Source of the DNA: Volutella citrinella
Lineage: Eukaryota > Ascomycota > Sordariomycetes > Hypocreales > Nectriaceae
Length of the DNA stretch: 64,000 nt
Direction of reading: 5' to 3'
NCBI GenBank assembly: GCA_034401135.1
Contig: JAWZSP010000001.1
Span: forward strand, 5,456,001 to 5,520,000
Shown here: positions 1-11,946 of the stretch, piece after piece
How the letters are laid out: each line of letters begins with the position of its first letter
How positions within the stretch are numbered: position 1 is the first letter of the stretch
Program-made: the position numbers and the translations under genes
The notes under the pieces: model-generated
Seen by the model: the letters and a program-made list of their open reading frames with translations, nothing else
Databases searched by the model: none
Told to the model about the DNA's origin: nothing

Positions 1-2472
1 TTGTCGCTGACTTCGGCGTCCCCTTCCGTGCGTACGCGAAACGGGCTCAGATCGTACCGCCCATCTTGCGTGGACTTGAGAGGAATATATTTGATGGTCG
101 AGTTCATTTTGTATGCGAACATCTTGGGGAACGAAGATAGCGTAGCGGGCCGATAGTATTCAAGCCAGTAATCGTCAAAAAACTCGGTCGGGTGGGAGCG
201 GGCAATGTCCCGACTCGGCACGTATGGTGGGATTATTCTCTGGTCCAGCAGTTCAGGCGTGTACCAATTAATATAGTTTCGCTTTGTTCTGGCTAACCAG
301 TCGCGAGGATCAGCGTGATGGAGGTAATAATCCGTGGAAAGGTCCCAAAGCTTTGGCTGGCCTTGCGAGAAGATGTAGTTTCCCAAGAACAGGTTGTAGG
401 CCTCTTGGCGCTGACTGTCGAGAAATGAGTTATTGTAGTAGCGCTTGAAGCTCTCAATCATGTCCCTGGAGTGACTAGTCCACTGGTTGATCTTTCGATA
501 TGTCTCCATTGTGTTGACTAGCTGAGAACCGCCGTATTGCACCGCAATGGTGTCGCCGTGGTCATGCCACATGTGAGTAAAAAGATTGACCGCATCGGTA
601 TCATACTCTATCGAGGTATTCTCCAGGATGCCGAGGGCATGGAGCTGATAGCCGAGAGCCCGCTTGCCGATGACGAATTGAGCAGCGTTGGTGCGATCAA
701 GACAATCGATACAATTCGTCCGGGCCACGCCATTTTGAGCAGTCATGCTGCTCGTGAGGCCATCGCCATTCTGGAAAAAGCCTGTTGTTCTAAGAACTTC
801 TTCGGCGATGAGCTCCAGGTTGCCGATGACATCGCCTCCCCGAACCTTGGAGGCCCGACTCATGTCCCAGGCCTTGTGGAAGATTTTCTTGTCGGCAGGC
901 AGGAATTGATTCAGGTAGTTGATGGCGTTTGTGTATTCCACAAGGAGCTTCCCTTCGCGTGGGTGGCGCTCCTTGGCTTTTATTAGGTTCAAGACATAGA
1001 TTGGAGCGCCGTACCGCTCAAACAGATTGTCAAAGTGCAACGCGGCCGCACTGTAGAAAGGATCAACCAAGTTGAGCTCAATGGGGGGCTTCGGGGTGAC
1101 ACCGGTACTATCCTGGGTCCAGTAGAGAGGGATACTGCCGCGATGCTGCACGTAGGATGTGTATTGGGGGCTGCAGTAAAGCTGCGGGCCCGGTGCATGG
1201 AACGACGTTGTGAGAGACTCTGCTACGATTTGCTCCGTCTCAACATCGTTGGCGACATAGCCCTACGGGTAATGTTGCGTCAGTTTCGGGATGCGCTAAG
1301 AATCATAGATTGGGATTTCAGACAGAGGAGTAAGCGTTGAACACTTACCAGGTCGTTTGCGCCTCGTTTTAGAAACCGGGCACCCGCAAAGTACCGGGAA
1401 CGCCGCGCAATCACGGTAATGTGGGCAGTGCGGCCGTATATGGAGAGGGCTATGGTCGTGTCAGCAAGCTGCACGGCGGAGATTGGGATTGCTACCCCAG
1501 TGTGGTAGCGGACTAACCGGCTTGGTCAATGTAGCCATGAATGATGGGCCGGCACCAGTCGTAGGGATCTCGCAGGGCAGCCGAGGCGGGCTGGAGCAAA
1601 TAGTCATTCCACACAAACATGGAGTTGAGGTCCTCGTCTGAGGGTGGGAGGATTCCCAAAGCCAGGGCTTCTCGTTCGCGAGAGATGTTGTGTTGGAGAG
1701 TGCGGGTGACGTTGTAGGAGTAGCTGTAGTAGAATGACTTCGTCAAGTCGAGGTTGTTGAGGATACCGAGGAAACGCTGCTCCTCCGTGTTGCGCGGATC
1801 GTGCTTAGTGCGCCCTGGAGTCAAAGGGACCAGTTGAGTGCCCTCGATCTGGTATATGTAATGGCCGCCTACCATGGCGACAGTGCTTTTCTTGGTGATG
1901 AGGAGCATGTAGTAAGGGCCAGTGAATTTGATGAAGCCAAGCAAGCCCCAAGTAGTGCAGCGTAGCTTGATGCCACCGGTGCCGCGATTCCCGTCATCGA
2001 TTGTATCGAGAAGCTGGTTCATCTCCTTGAGGCTGTACACGATCTTGTCGTCGGTCATGTTCAGCTCGGCTCCCTCCGTGGTCCGGTCAATCTTGAGGAT
2101 GCGGTAGCGCTTCTCGCTGACGTCTACCCCCACAATGTAGTATCGACTCGCCGTCTCGTACAGGCTGAACTTGTGCATCTTGTATATTAGGCGGTCGGGA
2201 ACTCGTTCATCGAAATCGCCCTGGGCAATGTGCGGCGTCGGGTCTGGGCTGTTGGTGCGCACAAAGGGTCTGGCGACAGCGGGTTCGTCGTCGTCGTTGT
2301 CGTCGTCGTCATCACCGCGACTGGTGCCTCCAGCCGCGCCTGACGATAGGGGGCTTGCAGCGCCATTGTTACGCAAGAGGGGGAACACGGGCGCGTCACC
2401 AGCTGCGTCTGTTGGTGGTGGGAAGGACTCCGAGGCAGGACTTATCAAGTCGGGAACGCCGTACTCGGCCAT
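1..2472 (-). CDS. FIG4: FIG4-type polyphosphoinositide phosphatase (partial, 3' end outside window)
   Basis: Sac-domain phosphatase of the Fig4 family, which acts in the Fab1/Vac14 complex on vacuolar and endosomal membranes and removes the 5-phosphate of PtdIns(3,5)P2. Exons run 2472-1518, 1449-1349 and 1262 to beyond position 1; the introns (1450-1517 with a CTGAC branch site, 1263-1348) restore the family wording across both joints. The start is the ATG at 2472, because the reading frame above it has no further ATG. The N-terminus (residues ~20-85) is acidic and low-complexity, followed by the Sac domain with the conserved [19 protein letters not shown] block. The catalytic CX5R motif is CIDCLDR, with the cysteine at about residue 536 (codon 713-711). 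About 772 residues are visible without a stop. Family knowledge gives the function; the missing C-terminus is simply off the window. Confidence 0.93.
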
Positions 2473-3120
2473 GTTGGACCTCGGGCTGCAGCGCCTATGG
2501 TTACTGCTTTGGCCAGGAGCGAGCCAACACAAGGGTTGGGCGGCAGAGTGCCTGTTCCATTTATCGCGATGCGTGGGCTCTGTTCGATTGATGACAGATG
2601 CTTATTGGGAAGCTGGAGCAAGCTCGCGTATCATGGCAGGTACTCGTAGTTGGGACCTCCCATGCAGTTGCCGCTAGCAGGTGATGTCAGTCCCACATGA
2701 CTGACAAGGGTACCCCACCAAGCCCACCAAGCCCACCAACCTGCCGAGTGCCTTACCCGCTCTTAGGTTAGGAGAAGGCTCGATGCAGCATCTCGAATCA
2801 ATTCAGCATAGCACACACACGCACAGATCAACCAACAGCTACCGAGAACTGACCAACCTCGCCGGCTTGAATATGAAGCACACCTCGGAGCTTACTTGAA
2901 AGTCAGATTGTTGGATATTTTGCCATCACGACTCTAGACGTCTCTATATTTGCAATCGCCGCTCCGCGGTGTCTACCAACCACCAGCCGGAGCTTGGCTA
3001 AGTAATAGGTAAGTAGGTACTAAGTTAGTAAAATACATCCATCTATCTGCTGTACCCTGCATGCAACATTCCAAGCATCGCCTCGACAAAAGCCAACTAT
3101 GCCGCGGTCTTATTACGCAA
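2473..3120. other. Intergenic: FIG4 promoter and GEA 3' flank
   Basis: No credible gene. It holds the 5' flank of FIG4 and the 3' flank of the Arf-GEF gene. It contains a short tandem array of CCCACCA units (2714-2740), a CA-rich stretch near 2812, and TAGGTA-type repeats near 3008-3020. Confidence 0.6.
2714..2740. repeat. Short tandem repeat, CCCACCAAG x3
   Basis: Three copies of a 9-bp unit, the last with a changed end, lie about 240 bp upstream of the FIG4 start codon. Probably a simple replication-slippage repeat. Confidence 0.7.
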
Positions 3121-6100
3121 TTATCCTTCCTTTGGCGTCTCGGAAGACTCTTTAGGCACGCCCTCTTGGTTCGTCTTCTCGCTGCCTGCATCCTCAGCTT
3201 GCTTTCCAGCTGTGATTGGGGTGCCTGCGGCTTCCTGTTCGGATCTGATGGGAGCTGTCTCATTTGCTGGATCTTCGAGGGCGAGGTCGCTCCGGAGGTC
3301 GGGAAGGAATCGATCAATGCGTTTCCATGTTTCAGTCCAAAGAGCCTCCTTTGTGGGGTCTTCTCGGGGGGAGACCAGATACCCGCTGCTGGCCATGAAC
3401 AGAACGACATTCTTGAGGTTTTCGCGCACAGCCTCCTCCTGAGTCAAGACATGTTAGTCCTCTCAACCCAGAGCGAAATAAACCTGGGGCCCACTTACAA
3501 GACTATCACCTTGGCCACTATTCATTAGGCGATCCATTATTTCAATGATTTTGACCCACAGGTCGAGCATGCCATCCCATGCCGAGAGCAGCACCAGGTA
3601 CTGCAAAAAGACCTTGCAGAGAACAGAGGCAGATTGGACTCTCATCTCACTCATACCATCACGGTCAGACGAAAAGACCTCGGGCTTGAGGAGCCGAATG
3701 ATCAAGGGGAACAGGACCTTGCCAAAGATAGCCGTCCATTCCTGAGGGTCGCTTCGAGTGAGTTCTTGCGAGAGCAATGATCTCTGTAGAGCCGAGAAGG
3801 CAAGTTGCCGAACTTCTCGGCAAGGGTTGGTACACTGCGTGGTGAAGGCCTGGAAAATGGGAAGCCAGTAGGCAGACCATGCTGTAGCTAATTAGCATCG
3901 AATCTCCGAAGTGCCATGTGAATGATTCCTACCTTCGCTGCTCTCTAGCTGGGATTGTTGCATGAGATGAGGGATTCGTGCCGTCATATCACACAAAATG
4001 CCAATCGCCTTGGTGCCCCTGGCAACAGCTTCAGATTGCCTAATTGCGCATGAGCTTGATGACATCCAGTAATTCACTCGTGGGGAAACAACTTACCGCT
4101 TCCCAGCTTGCTTCTGCTGCTGCCGTTGCTGGTGAGGTCGTTGCTTTCGGGAATCTGTTCTCTGCAAGGCAACGTTCTTGGGGCTGGCGGCAGATGCGAA
4201 GTCGTTCAGCAAATGTACGGCCGCTTCATAGTTGTCGGCCATGATTGCTTGCGGAGTTCCGGTCGCGCCCTTCTCAAGAATTCCGAACACCAATGCAGCC
4301 GACTCGGGCTTTTCTACTAGACTGCGAAGGATGGCCCAGAAATCTGGAGAAGTCATGATCTCACGCCTGAGGGGGCCAGGCTCATCAATACAAATGGCGA
4401 GACCAGCCAACACAAGATCTGAAGTTTTGCCGAGCGCGTCCTGCGGCAGGCTCGAGATTGTATGCAGTAGGAACGGCACATTGACGAAATCATGGTCCTA
4501 AGCGCTGCTGTCAGACCGATTACCATGATTACAGGGGAGTGGCACTTACATAGCTCACGCTCAGGAGCTTGAGGGCGTAGAAAGTCGCTCGGGAGACAGT
4601 AATAGCATGGTATCGACTTGAATCGCGAAGGATGCCCTGTAGAGTGTCAATGACAAGTTTGCCCATCGCTTCGATTGATTCCTTGTCTCTCGTTGCCAAA
4701 AGAGTGCAGAACTCGAGAATATATGTCACGGCAGGATCGTATTGCGGAATGCTGGTGGTAGGGCCTGGGCCATTGGTTGGAGATGCAGGCATGTTCTCTT
4801 GCTTCACAGTTATTACCGCCATATTGCCATCCTCGGGCAGGTGGTCGATTAGAGCTTTGACAACATTCTGAGCAATAGATGTGTCAAGCGTGCTAGGGGA
4901 GTTGCGTTAGTGAGGCCCGCGATAGCTTGCGCTTCGTTGAAACTTACGCGATGTTGTCGAAGACGGATGCCATGGTGCAGGAACTGACGCAGTCAATCGT
5001 GCACAGTGTGCTCTCCAATTCCTCATCTGATGGCTCGGGCGGGTCGTCTGCGGCGTAGCTTGAGATGTAAGAGGTAAATGCAGAGAAGAACCCAGATTCC
5101 GATGTTCGCGTGACTCGGTCAATGACTTGCGAAGGAGTCTGTAGAGGAATTGGTGGGATTGGTAGCGACGGTATAGAAGCGGGAGAGAAGGATGGGATCA
5201 ACGAATTAGAAAATAGGTTGAGCCAAATTCGGACAATCTAAGAGAAGTCAGCATTGAGCTTGAAGAATGGAAAGGGATGGAGCCATACGTATTTCCAGCT
5301 GTCGCGAAGCAAAGACTCGCTGCCAGTGACAACGCGGAACAAGACGAGGGTGGCGAGCTGCGCTCTGAAGTCCCTGCCCAGCTTAACTGCCAACTCGCTC
5401 ACCATAACACTGCCGTCGCCTGCCTGAACCTCGGTGTTCAGAGATGTGTTGAAAGGAGCATCCGTAGCCAATGTGGACATGTAGCTAAGACAGTATACTA
5501 TCTGATCGAGAGCCTCTGTGTTCTGGTATTTCTCAGCAATGCGGGCGCATTCGTCAAAGCCTGTGACGATCCTTGCGAACACCGCATCATCGGTAGCGGA
5601 CATGAACACGTATGACAAGGTTGAAACAATGGGCTTCCATGTCGCTGCGAACATGTCTGCATCGTAAATGTTAGTGTCGCAGAGAATCAAGTTCCCAGCT
5701 GATTCGGTTTTCAGCAAGAGCTCTCTCCAGGCGTAATCGAATGCATGTTTGTTGTCATGCTCATCAGGCAAAACAATCTCGTTGGATTTGATCGAGTTGT
5801 AGATTGTTTGTAGATATTCAGGGGCAAAATTTTGCCCATTGTTTTGGCCGCGGAGGTTCCTAGAGAAATCCTCCAAGGTCATGCGCTTGTGATCGGCGAG
5901 ATTGGGGTTGTACTGATCAGTGTTCAACAAGATGATGGCGTATGTCAGGATGAAGACGGCATCTTTGTCTGCGACATCTTCTGGGGGTGTGGTCCCAGAG
6001 CAATACGTGTCAGCGAACGATTCGACGATTGTGGAGATCAAAGGTGCCTCTCCAGGCAGTCTGAAAGCCTCCAAGATCAATCGTAGAGCCTCGTCAACAC

Positions 6101-8255
6101 GCTTGCCTGAGAAGTCGAAAGTGTTCAGGAAGGCCTCCAAGATAGATTCGTTGCCCCTTTTCGAGAGGTAGTCACCCAGAACTTTCTTGGACACGCGGGA
6201 GGTTCCTCTTAGGAATTTGGCGACCGCGGCTGGGTCTTTAGCATCGGCAATGATGCCTTCAGCTTCCAGATATGCTAGACCTTCCTTCGGCTTCTCGTTG
6301 AACTTTGACACTCCTTTGATGATGATCAATTTTCTCCGCCTCTGCTCTCGCAGCTGGGCGGGGTCTGGGTAGCCTTCCACGGCCGGTTCCTCATGTGTCC
6401 TTTCAGCAATGAACTGAATGTAACGGAGCAATGCATCGAGGCAGAGGGGGGGAACACTGGTCGTGCTCCAAGTTGCCGAGTCAGGGAGGGCGTTTCTGGA
6501 GAGAAGGCCAATCATATCCTCGCAGAGATCGGCCCGGTCCTCGTCGCAGTCATAGTTGACGAATAATTCTGCCATGAATGTAGGCATTCTCGAGAGCACC
6601 CCAATACTCTCAACCATGGCTTGGCGTGCATCGGGTTTACGGGCACCTCCATCTGGGCCCGCCTTCTGCACATCCTTGGCGGGAGGAGCCTGGGGAATAC
6701 CGGCATATAGAGATGGTTCGATGCCTGGTTCCCGGGGGATTTCTACTCTCGGGTGCAGACAACTAACTAGATAAGTTAGGAACTGTTCTTGCTGCAGCTT
6801 CAATACCCCTCGACAGGTGGACAAGAGGGTTCCGGCGACGATCAATGACTCCTGCAGAATGGCCATATTGTCAGACCTGACAAGCTGGAACAAGTAACAG
6901 CACAGACGGTCCTCGGCAATGACAGCCAGAGCAGGGTGTCGCGCGATGAACGGGCCTGACACCTCCAGCGCAACGTGGATGATGCGCATGGCCATTACTC
7001 TCATCGTATCTGTGTGCTGGCGATCTTGGGGGTCTAGGAAGTTCACAAGAACTCGGAACAGCTCGCGGACAGATGGTAAGGAGTAGGGCCTGAGATCGAC
7101 AGACTCATTCTCCTCTGTGGGTTCAGTAGCAAATGTTTCATCTACAACCACGGCATTGGACTCGTCTTTTTGCTCGCCCTGGGTCTGGTCGGGAGTGACA
7201 GTTGCTTCAGGAACAGCAAGACTGGCGGGCTCGGCGGATAGCGAAGCAGAGGCTGGGGCTCCTGGGTCAAGCTTTGCAATTGCCGCCTCATTATCCGCAA
7301 GCTGGTCATCGGTCTCATCCGCTGCATCAATATCGAGGTGCTTCACGTCTTCAAATATGATCTGGCACATTCGGACCATGGAAGCCTCGGCAGTTCTGCG
7401 CAACACTGGAGAAAATCGTGGCTGGGAGCAAATTGCTAAGCCTCGACCCATCATGTCGCAAACGCTCTCGTCGCTCAGAATATCGCCGCCCGGACCGGAC
7501 ATCATATCCTCCATCAGATTCAAAATCATGAGAAGTACCACTTCGACCTGACCAGAGTCACTGATGTCAAACTGGCAATGGGTGACCGCTGCTGACAATG
7601 ACTGCATTGCCAAGGCGAATCGTGGCGACTCTGGACAGATGAATCCGTACGCGAGGAACTTCCTGAGAGCGCCCAGCGCAAGGATGGTGATGGGAGCCGC
7701 AGTGCCTTTGGTTTGGATGACATGTAGAAACGGTGTGAGGATCGAGGGAGCATCGAAGGACCGGATATCTTCGCATATGGTCAATAACTGAACACGGGAC
7801 TTGATTCGCGCTTAGCAGAGCTTACCTTTAACACCAGCCAGCTCGTGTCGCAGCTTTCCAAAGCCCGCAATCATGGGGTTATCTTGCATGCTTTTGCCCT
7901 TTTGGCCGCGAAGGCCCCAGCGGTTGGAGAGGCCAACATCCTGGCCACTTTCGCCCCCGATACTGCTGGCCGGGCTCCTACTCCTTCCTCTAAGCGGCGA
8001 GTTTGCAGGACCGAGTTGAATGGGGTTTGGGCTGCCACCCAGAATGGCTGACACTGAAGAATGCGGGGATCGAGCATGTTTTTGAATAGCGGAAGTTATG
8101 GATATGCATTCGGAAATAACGAGAGAAACCGAGTCGACTGCGACGGTCACCGGCCGGCTGCGGTACTGCATCCTTGGGGCGACGTTCCGGCTGTCCGTGC
8201 TTGCCGGTCGAGGGCTTCGAGGAATATCCATGGTGGCCGGCGGTTCGTTAAGCAT
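3121..8255 (-). CDS. Gea/GBF1-type Sec7 Arf guanine-nucleotide exchange factor
   Basis: Large Arf-GEF of the Gea1/Gea2/GBF1 class, which loads Arf1 with GTP at the early Golgi and starts COPI coat assembly. Eight exons: 8255-7826, 7768-5289, 5237-4948, 4892-4550, 4497-4097, 4039-3933, 3887-3499, 3438-3121; the introns are 45-60 nt and all phases close, giving 1585 residues, normal for the family. The Sec7 domain covers about residues 632-825, with the catalytic glutamate of the FRLPGE motif near residue 717. DCB/HUS-type helical sequence precedes it and HDS-type sequence follows. The ATG at 8255 opens the longest model; in-frame ATGs at 8231 and 8171 are alternatives, and the one at 8171 (MQYRSRPV) best matches where homologues begin. 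A Ser/Pro-rich stretch lies at residues ~75-115. Confidence 0.93.
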
Positions 8256-9161
8256 GGCGACTGCTCACCCGCCTCTTTAGGATGGTGCGCTATGGAGGAA
8301 TATGAGGTGTCACGGATCGCAACGCTCGCAGTAGAATCGAAGGGGGGTGGGAGTTGGTCGGGAGTAACCAGTCCAGCTGCGACCACTGGAGTGGGAGGGA
8401 GAACGCGATATCGATGGCTAGGGGGGGGGGGACAATGTGTAGGATAATCGTGTCCTTTCTGAGCCGACTGTAGAGCTTGTGCTCGGAACGGTATTCCTCG
8501 CCTTGTTGGCAAGCCAGGTGTTGTTGCGCGGGAGCTTGTAGGTGGGTTTCCTTTAAGGTGTCGTCCAAGCCGCGCTATGATTGGCTGTTTGTCATCAGCA
8601 AGCCTGTCCCTGGGAAGGCAACCAACCCCCTGACAATGAACCAAAATGGGGTGCTTCTATGGGGTTCGCGGCATGATTCCGCCACTGTGCATAGCGGCTT
8701 GCCCAGAACCCAACGGCTTATGTTAGAACTTAGGCCGTCAATTAGTTACGCCATTGGTGGTGGAATTTTTCAAGGTCAAGGTCAGGTAGCTGAGGTACTC
8801 TGTACACCTGGCCTTCCACAATCGAAGTAATGAACACATTTCGATTCCCACAACACCAAAGTCTGACAGATAGATACTTTCTTCAAGTATTGCTCGCTGG
8901 TGAGACAGCGGTGTCATTAATCCGTTGTCTCTCACTAAATCTTCCCAATCCAAACGCCTTTTACACCACGGCCGACAAAATGCGTTGCCGCGACTCTCCA
9001 CCTCCTGTAACCCCGTAGGTTCCCACCGAGGCATGCTCCCCTGCCGCTCATTCTATGCCAGGTATAATACAGATGATGCCGCCCTGGATGCCGTAGGGCG
9101 GTAAGAAAAACAGGGCCAGTCCCATTCAGTAACAATGGTTGCGAAGATGAAGTAGATAATT
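8256..9161. other. Intergenic: Arf-GEF promoter and ANP1 3' flank
   Basis: No convincing gene on either strand; the open frames here are short and lack protein-like composition. A run of G residues lies near 8421. Confidence 0.6.
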
Positions 9162-10960
9162 TTACGCCGCAGCTGCCTGGGGCCCCTTCTGATCTTGCAC
9201 CTTGGGCGCAGCCTTGGCCTCGATCTTGAGTGCCTTGCCTTCGACTGGCTTGCCGGGGGCTTCGGCCGGATCAGCCTTCTTTTCGGGGGATTTCGCGATA
9301 GGTTTGGTCTCGTCCTTGGGAACCTTCGCAACGGGCTTGCCGTCTTGCTCGGAGGCCTGGCCCGGTACCTTGCCAACTGGTGCCTTGGTATCATCTCCAC
9401 CAGCGGCTTGCTTGGACTCCATGTCTTTCATGTCCTTCTTGTCCTCTGCCCATTGGCTGCTCGCGTCGCCGAATGTTTCTTTGAGCTTTTGCTCCTTGAG
9501 CTTCTTTTCTTCCTCTTCCTTCTCACTTGCGAGGCGCTGCTGTTCCATCTCCTGTCGTGCCATGTCAGTCATTGAGAGCAAATCAATTTCTCCCGAAGAA
9601 TCATACCTCCATGTGCCGAATATCATCGACACTGGGTTCATACAGATGCCAAATCGTGTAGTGAGGCAGGCCAACCACGGAATAGCCCATCCTCTTGGAC
9701 ATCTACAACCATGTTAGTGGAGTCACCAATCACACAGCCATATTCTGGAGTCACATGCCTTGCCAAATCCCTCCGTCTCAGCATGCTTTTCGAAGCTGAA
9801 AGCGGGAAAGTGGACTCCGGACCGGAAGACCTTCGCCTTTGCCAGGATGCTGACTCCGCCGACACCATCGATTTCCATTTCCATGTCGGGGTCGCCAAAT
9901 GGGTCTCGCAGGTACGCTAGATGGGGTCGCCAAGTGGCGTACTCGGCATAGCCCTCCACAATGACAGCGTCTTCGTCTAGTGTGTCTGCTAAAGCCAGGG
10001 CTGTCTCGGATTCCTGCCACGAATTCAAGTCGTAGGGCTGCTCTCCGCCCAGCCATTCTGGCAACGGTCGCCAAACATCTGCGACAGAGTTAGTCCAGAC
10101 TGTCTACCGCTTGAGTCGAGAGATAACTCACTTGGCACAATGACGTCCTTGTTGTGCCTCATCAGATCCTCGAGAATTGTAAAGGGTGCCGTTTCAACGT
10201 CCACGTCACGCCAGTAAACCCAGGAGTGATACGGACGAAGGGCCGCACTAAGTAGCCAGTTTCGGGCCTGGGCCATCAGCTTTCGCCGGCTAGCTTGGGC
10301 GGCAAAGCCGTGGCGGCTTTCCACGTCCTGATTGACCTTTTGTCCAAAGTCTTTCTCAATGATGGATATCTCGCCGTAAGGCTGCTTAGGGTCCGGGTCA
10401 TCCTGTATTTGATGGAGGCCGTCTGACAAGACCTCGAGGGTCCGATCCTTAGAATCAGACACGAGAAAGGCAAGGTCGATGAGATGGTGGGGGTAGGTGA
10501 AGTTTCGCAGATGGGAAAAGAACATTGAGAGGTGAGATTCGGCGTCCCGGAGTGGCACGCAGAGCAAGATGCGCTCCTCGCGCTCCCAGCCACGGGCGGT
10601 TCCCTGGACGTTGGTCAAGTCATAGTATCGAACCGTCTCGAGTTCGAAGCCGCCGGTCGTTGATATCAGGCCGAATGAAACAATGGAGGCGACAGGGCTG
10701 GAGGGCCACAGCCAGATGCTGAAAGCGATGAGGATCAAAGTGACCAGGCCAATGCGAAAAATCAGCTTGTTCCGACGGCGCTGGGCGGGAGTCGTGCGAG
10801 GTTGGAACCTGGGTCAAGGACAAAGGGTCAGCTGAATAGTTCCAACGCCAGCTTGGACAGAGTTGAAGAGGCCGGGATCACACCTGTGGGGTGAAACGTC
10901 ATAGCTGTTGCCACGCGGGTATCCATTGGAATAGCCACTTGCGTGATGCCGGGGCATCAT
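9162..10960 (-). CDS. ANP1: Anp1-type alpha-1,6-mannosyltransferase subunit (GT62)
   Basis: Subunit of the cis-Golgi mannan polymerase (Anp1/Mnn9/Van1 family, GT62), which extends the alpha-1,6-mannose backbone of N-glycans. Exons 10960-10884, 10808-10132, 10078-9759, 9702-9607 and 9551-9162 give 519 residues. It is a type II membrane protein: a basic cytosolic tail, one transmembrane segment at about residues 41-60, then the luminal catalytic domain with the DVDVE (DxD) motif near residue 226. The C-terminal 120 residues are a charged Glu/Lys then Ala/Pro/Lys-rich tail. The third intron (9703-9758) needs a GC donor (AAG|GCATGT) to keep the conserved FGKMSKRMGYSV block in frame. The ATG at 10960 was chosen because it starts the short basic leader typical of Anp1; an ATG at 10993 is also in frame. 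Confidence 0.92.
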
Positions 10961-11946
10961 CTTGGAGTCGGTAGGCAATGCATAGGAGGGCATTGAACAG
11001 CCTGGGGCGCGCAGGCGCGAGGGGATCGCTAGCAACGCAAGTCGCAATAATGGTCAGACCCGGAGAGCTGCGTTGCGGCGATGCTGTCCACCGGGGACGC
11101 GAGTTCAAGGAGCGAATAGGTTGAAAGGTTCAGTCGACAGTGGCCTCAAGGCAACGTTGCGGAAGAGGGAATGCGGACGGTTGAGTTTGGGCTGGGCCAG
11201 GGAGCAGGAGAAGGTTGAAACCAAGGTGTCACCAAAAGCCCCTACTATGTACAAATTAGCTGTGGTGCAGAATGTACCTAATACCAAGTACGGCCCGCCA
11301 CTGCGCGATACTAGTAGTACTGGGATACCGACTCGCTCGATAAGGAGAAGCCAGGGGTCTCCCACAGCACATTTGGCCTAGCCACTAGCGTTCAAACTTC
11401 GCGTATTCGCCGCTCTCATCACACCTGGACTGACACAGTCTCACACTGGCTCCCGTCGCAAGTTGGCCCCCACCAATCACCACCATTTCCGCATTCGACG
11501 ACCCTGACTGGACTGCGGTCAGCAATCCGATACGAGCTTGCGTAGTCGTCGTCCTCAGGTGTCCCAAATCAAATCCCTTTCCATCCTCCCATCATCTTCT
11601 GCGCACCACCACTCGGCCTCGCCCTGACCACCCTCGTTTGACCAACTCAACTCGTATTAATCCTCGGAGCCTACACCTGATGTGACGCGCCGCGCGACGT
11701 TCGCTTGCATATATCGCCCTTAACTTACCAGTCCTCGTCCCCGTTCGCTTGCGAGACTCGAAATCTCCCCACGCGCGTTACGAATCCTGCCCCTCCTACT
11801 CACAATCGCCAACACCTCGAACAGTCGGCTTCGTACATCTCTAATCTAATCGCCGCGGTGCTGGCTTCATCGCCCCATTTTCTCGATAGCCATCGCGTCG
11901 ACTTCATTTGCCGCTCTAGAAAAAAAGGAGCGAACCCCCAGCGCCC
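10961..11946. promoter_or_regulatory. Divergent promoter region ANP1 / YND1
   Basis: About 1 kb separating two divergently transcribed Golgi genes. No further gene was found. The pyrimidine-rich stretch at 11560-11690 is the likely 5' leader of the apyrase gene. The shared region could allow joint regulation, but no specific site was recognised. Confidence 0.5.

Noticed and set aside
11705..11946. N-terminal extension of the apyrase frame
   Set aside because: The extension is not apyrase-like, and a well-formed intron inside it gives the family N-terminus.
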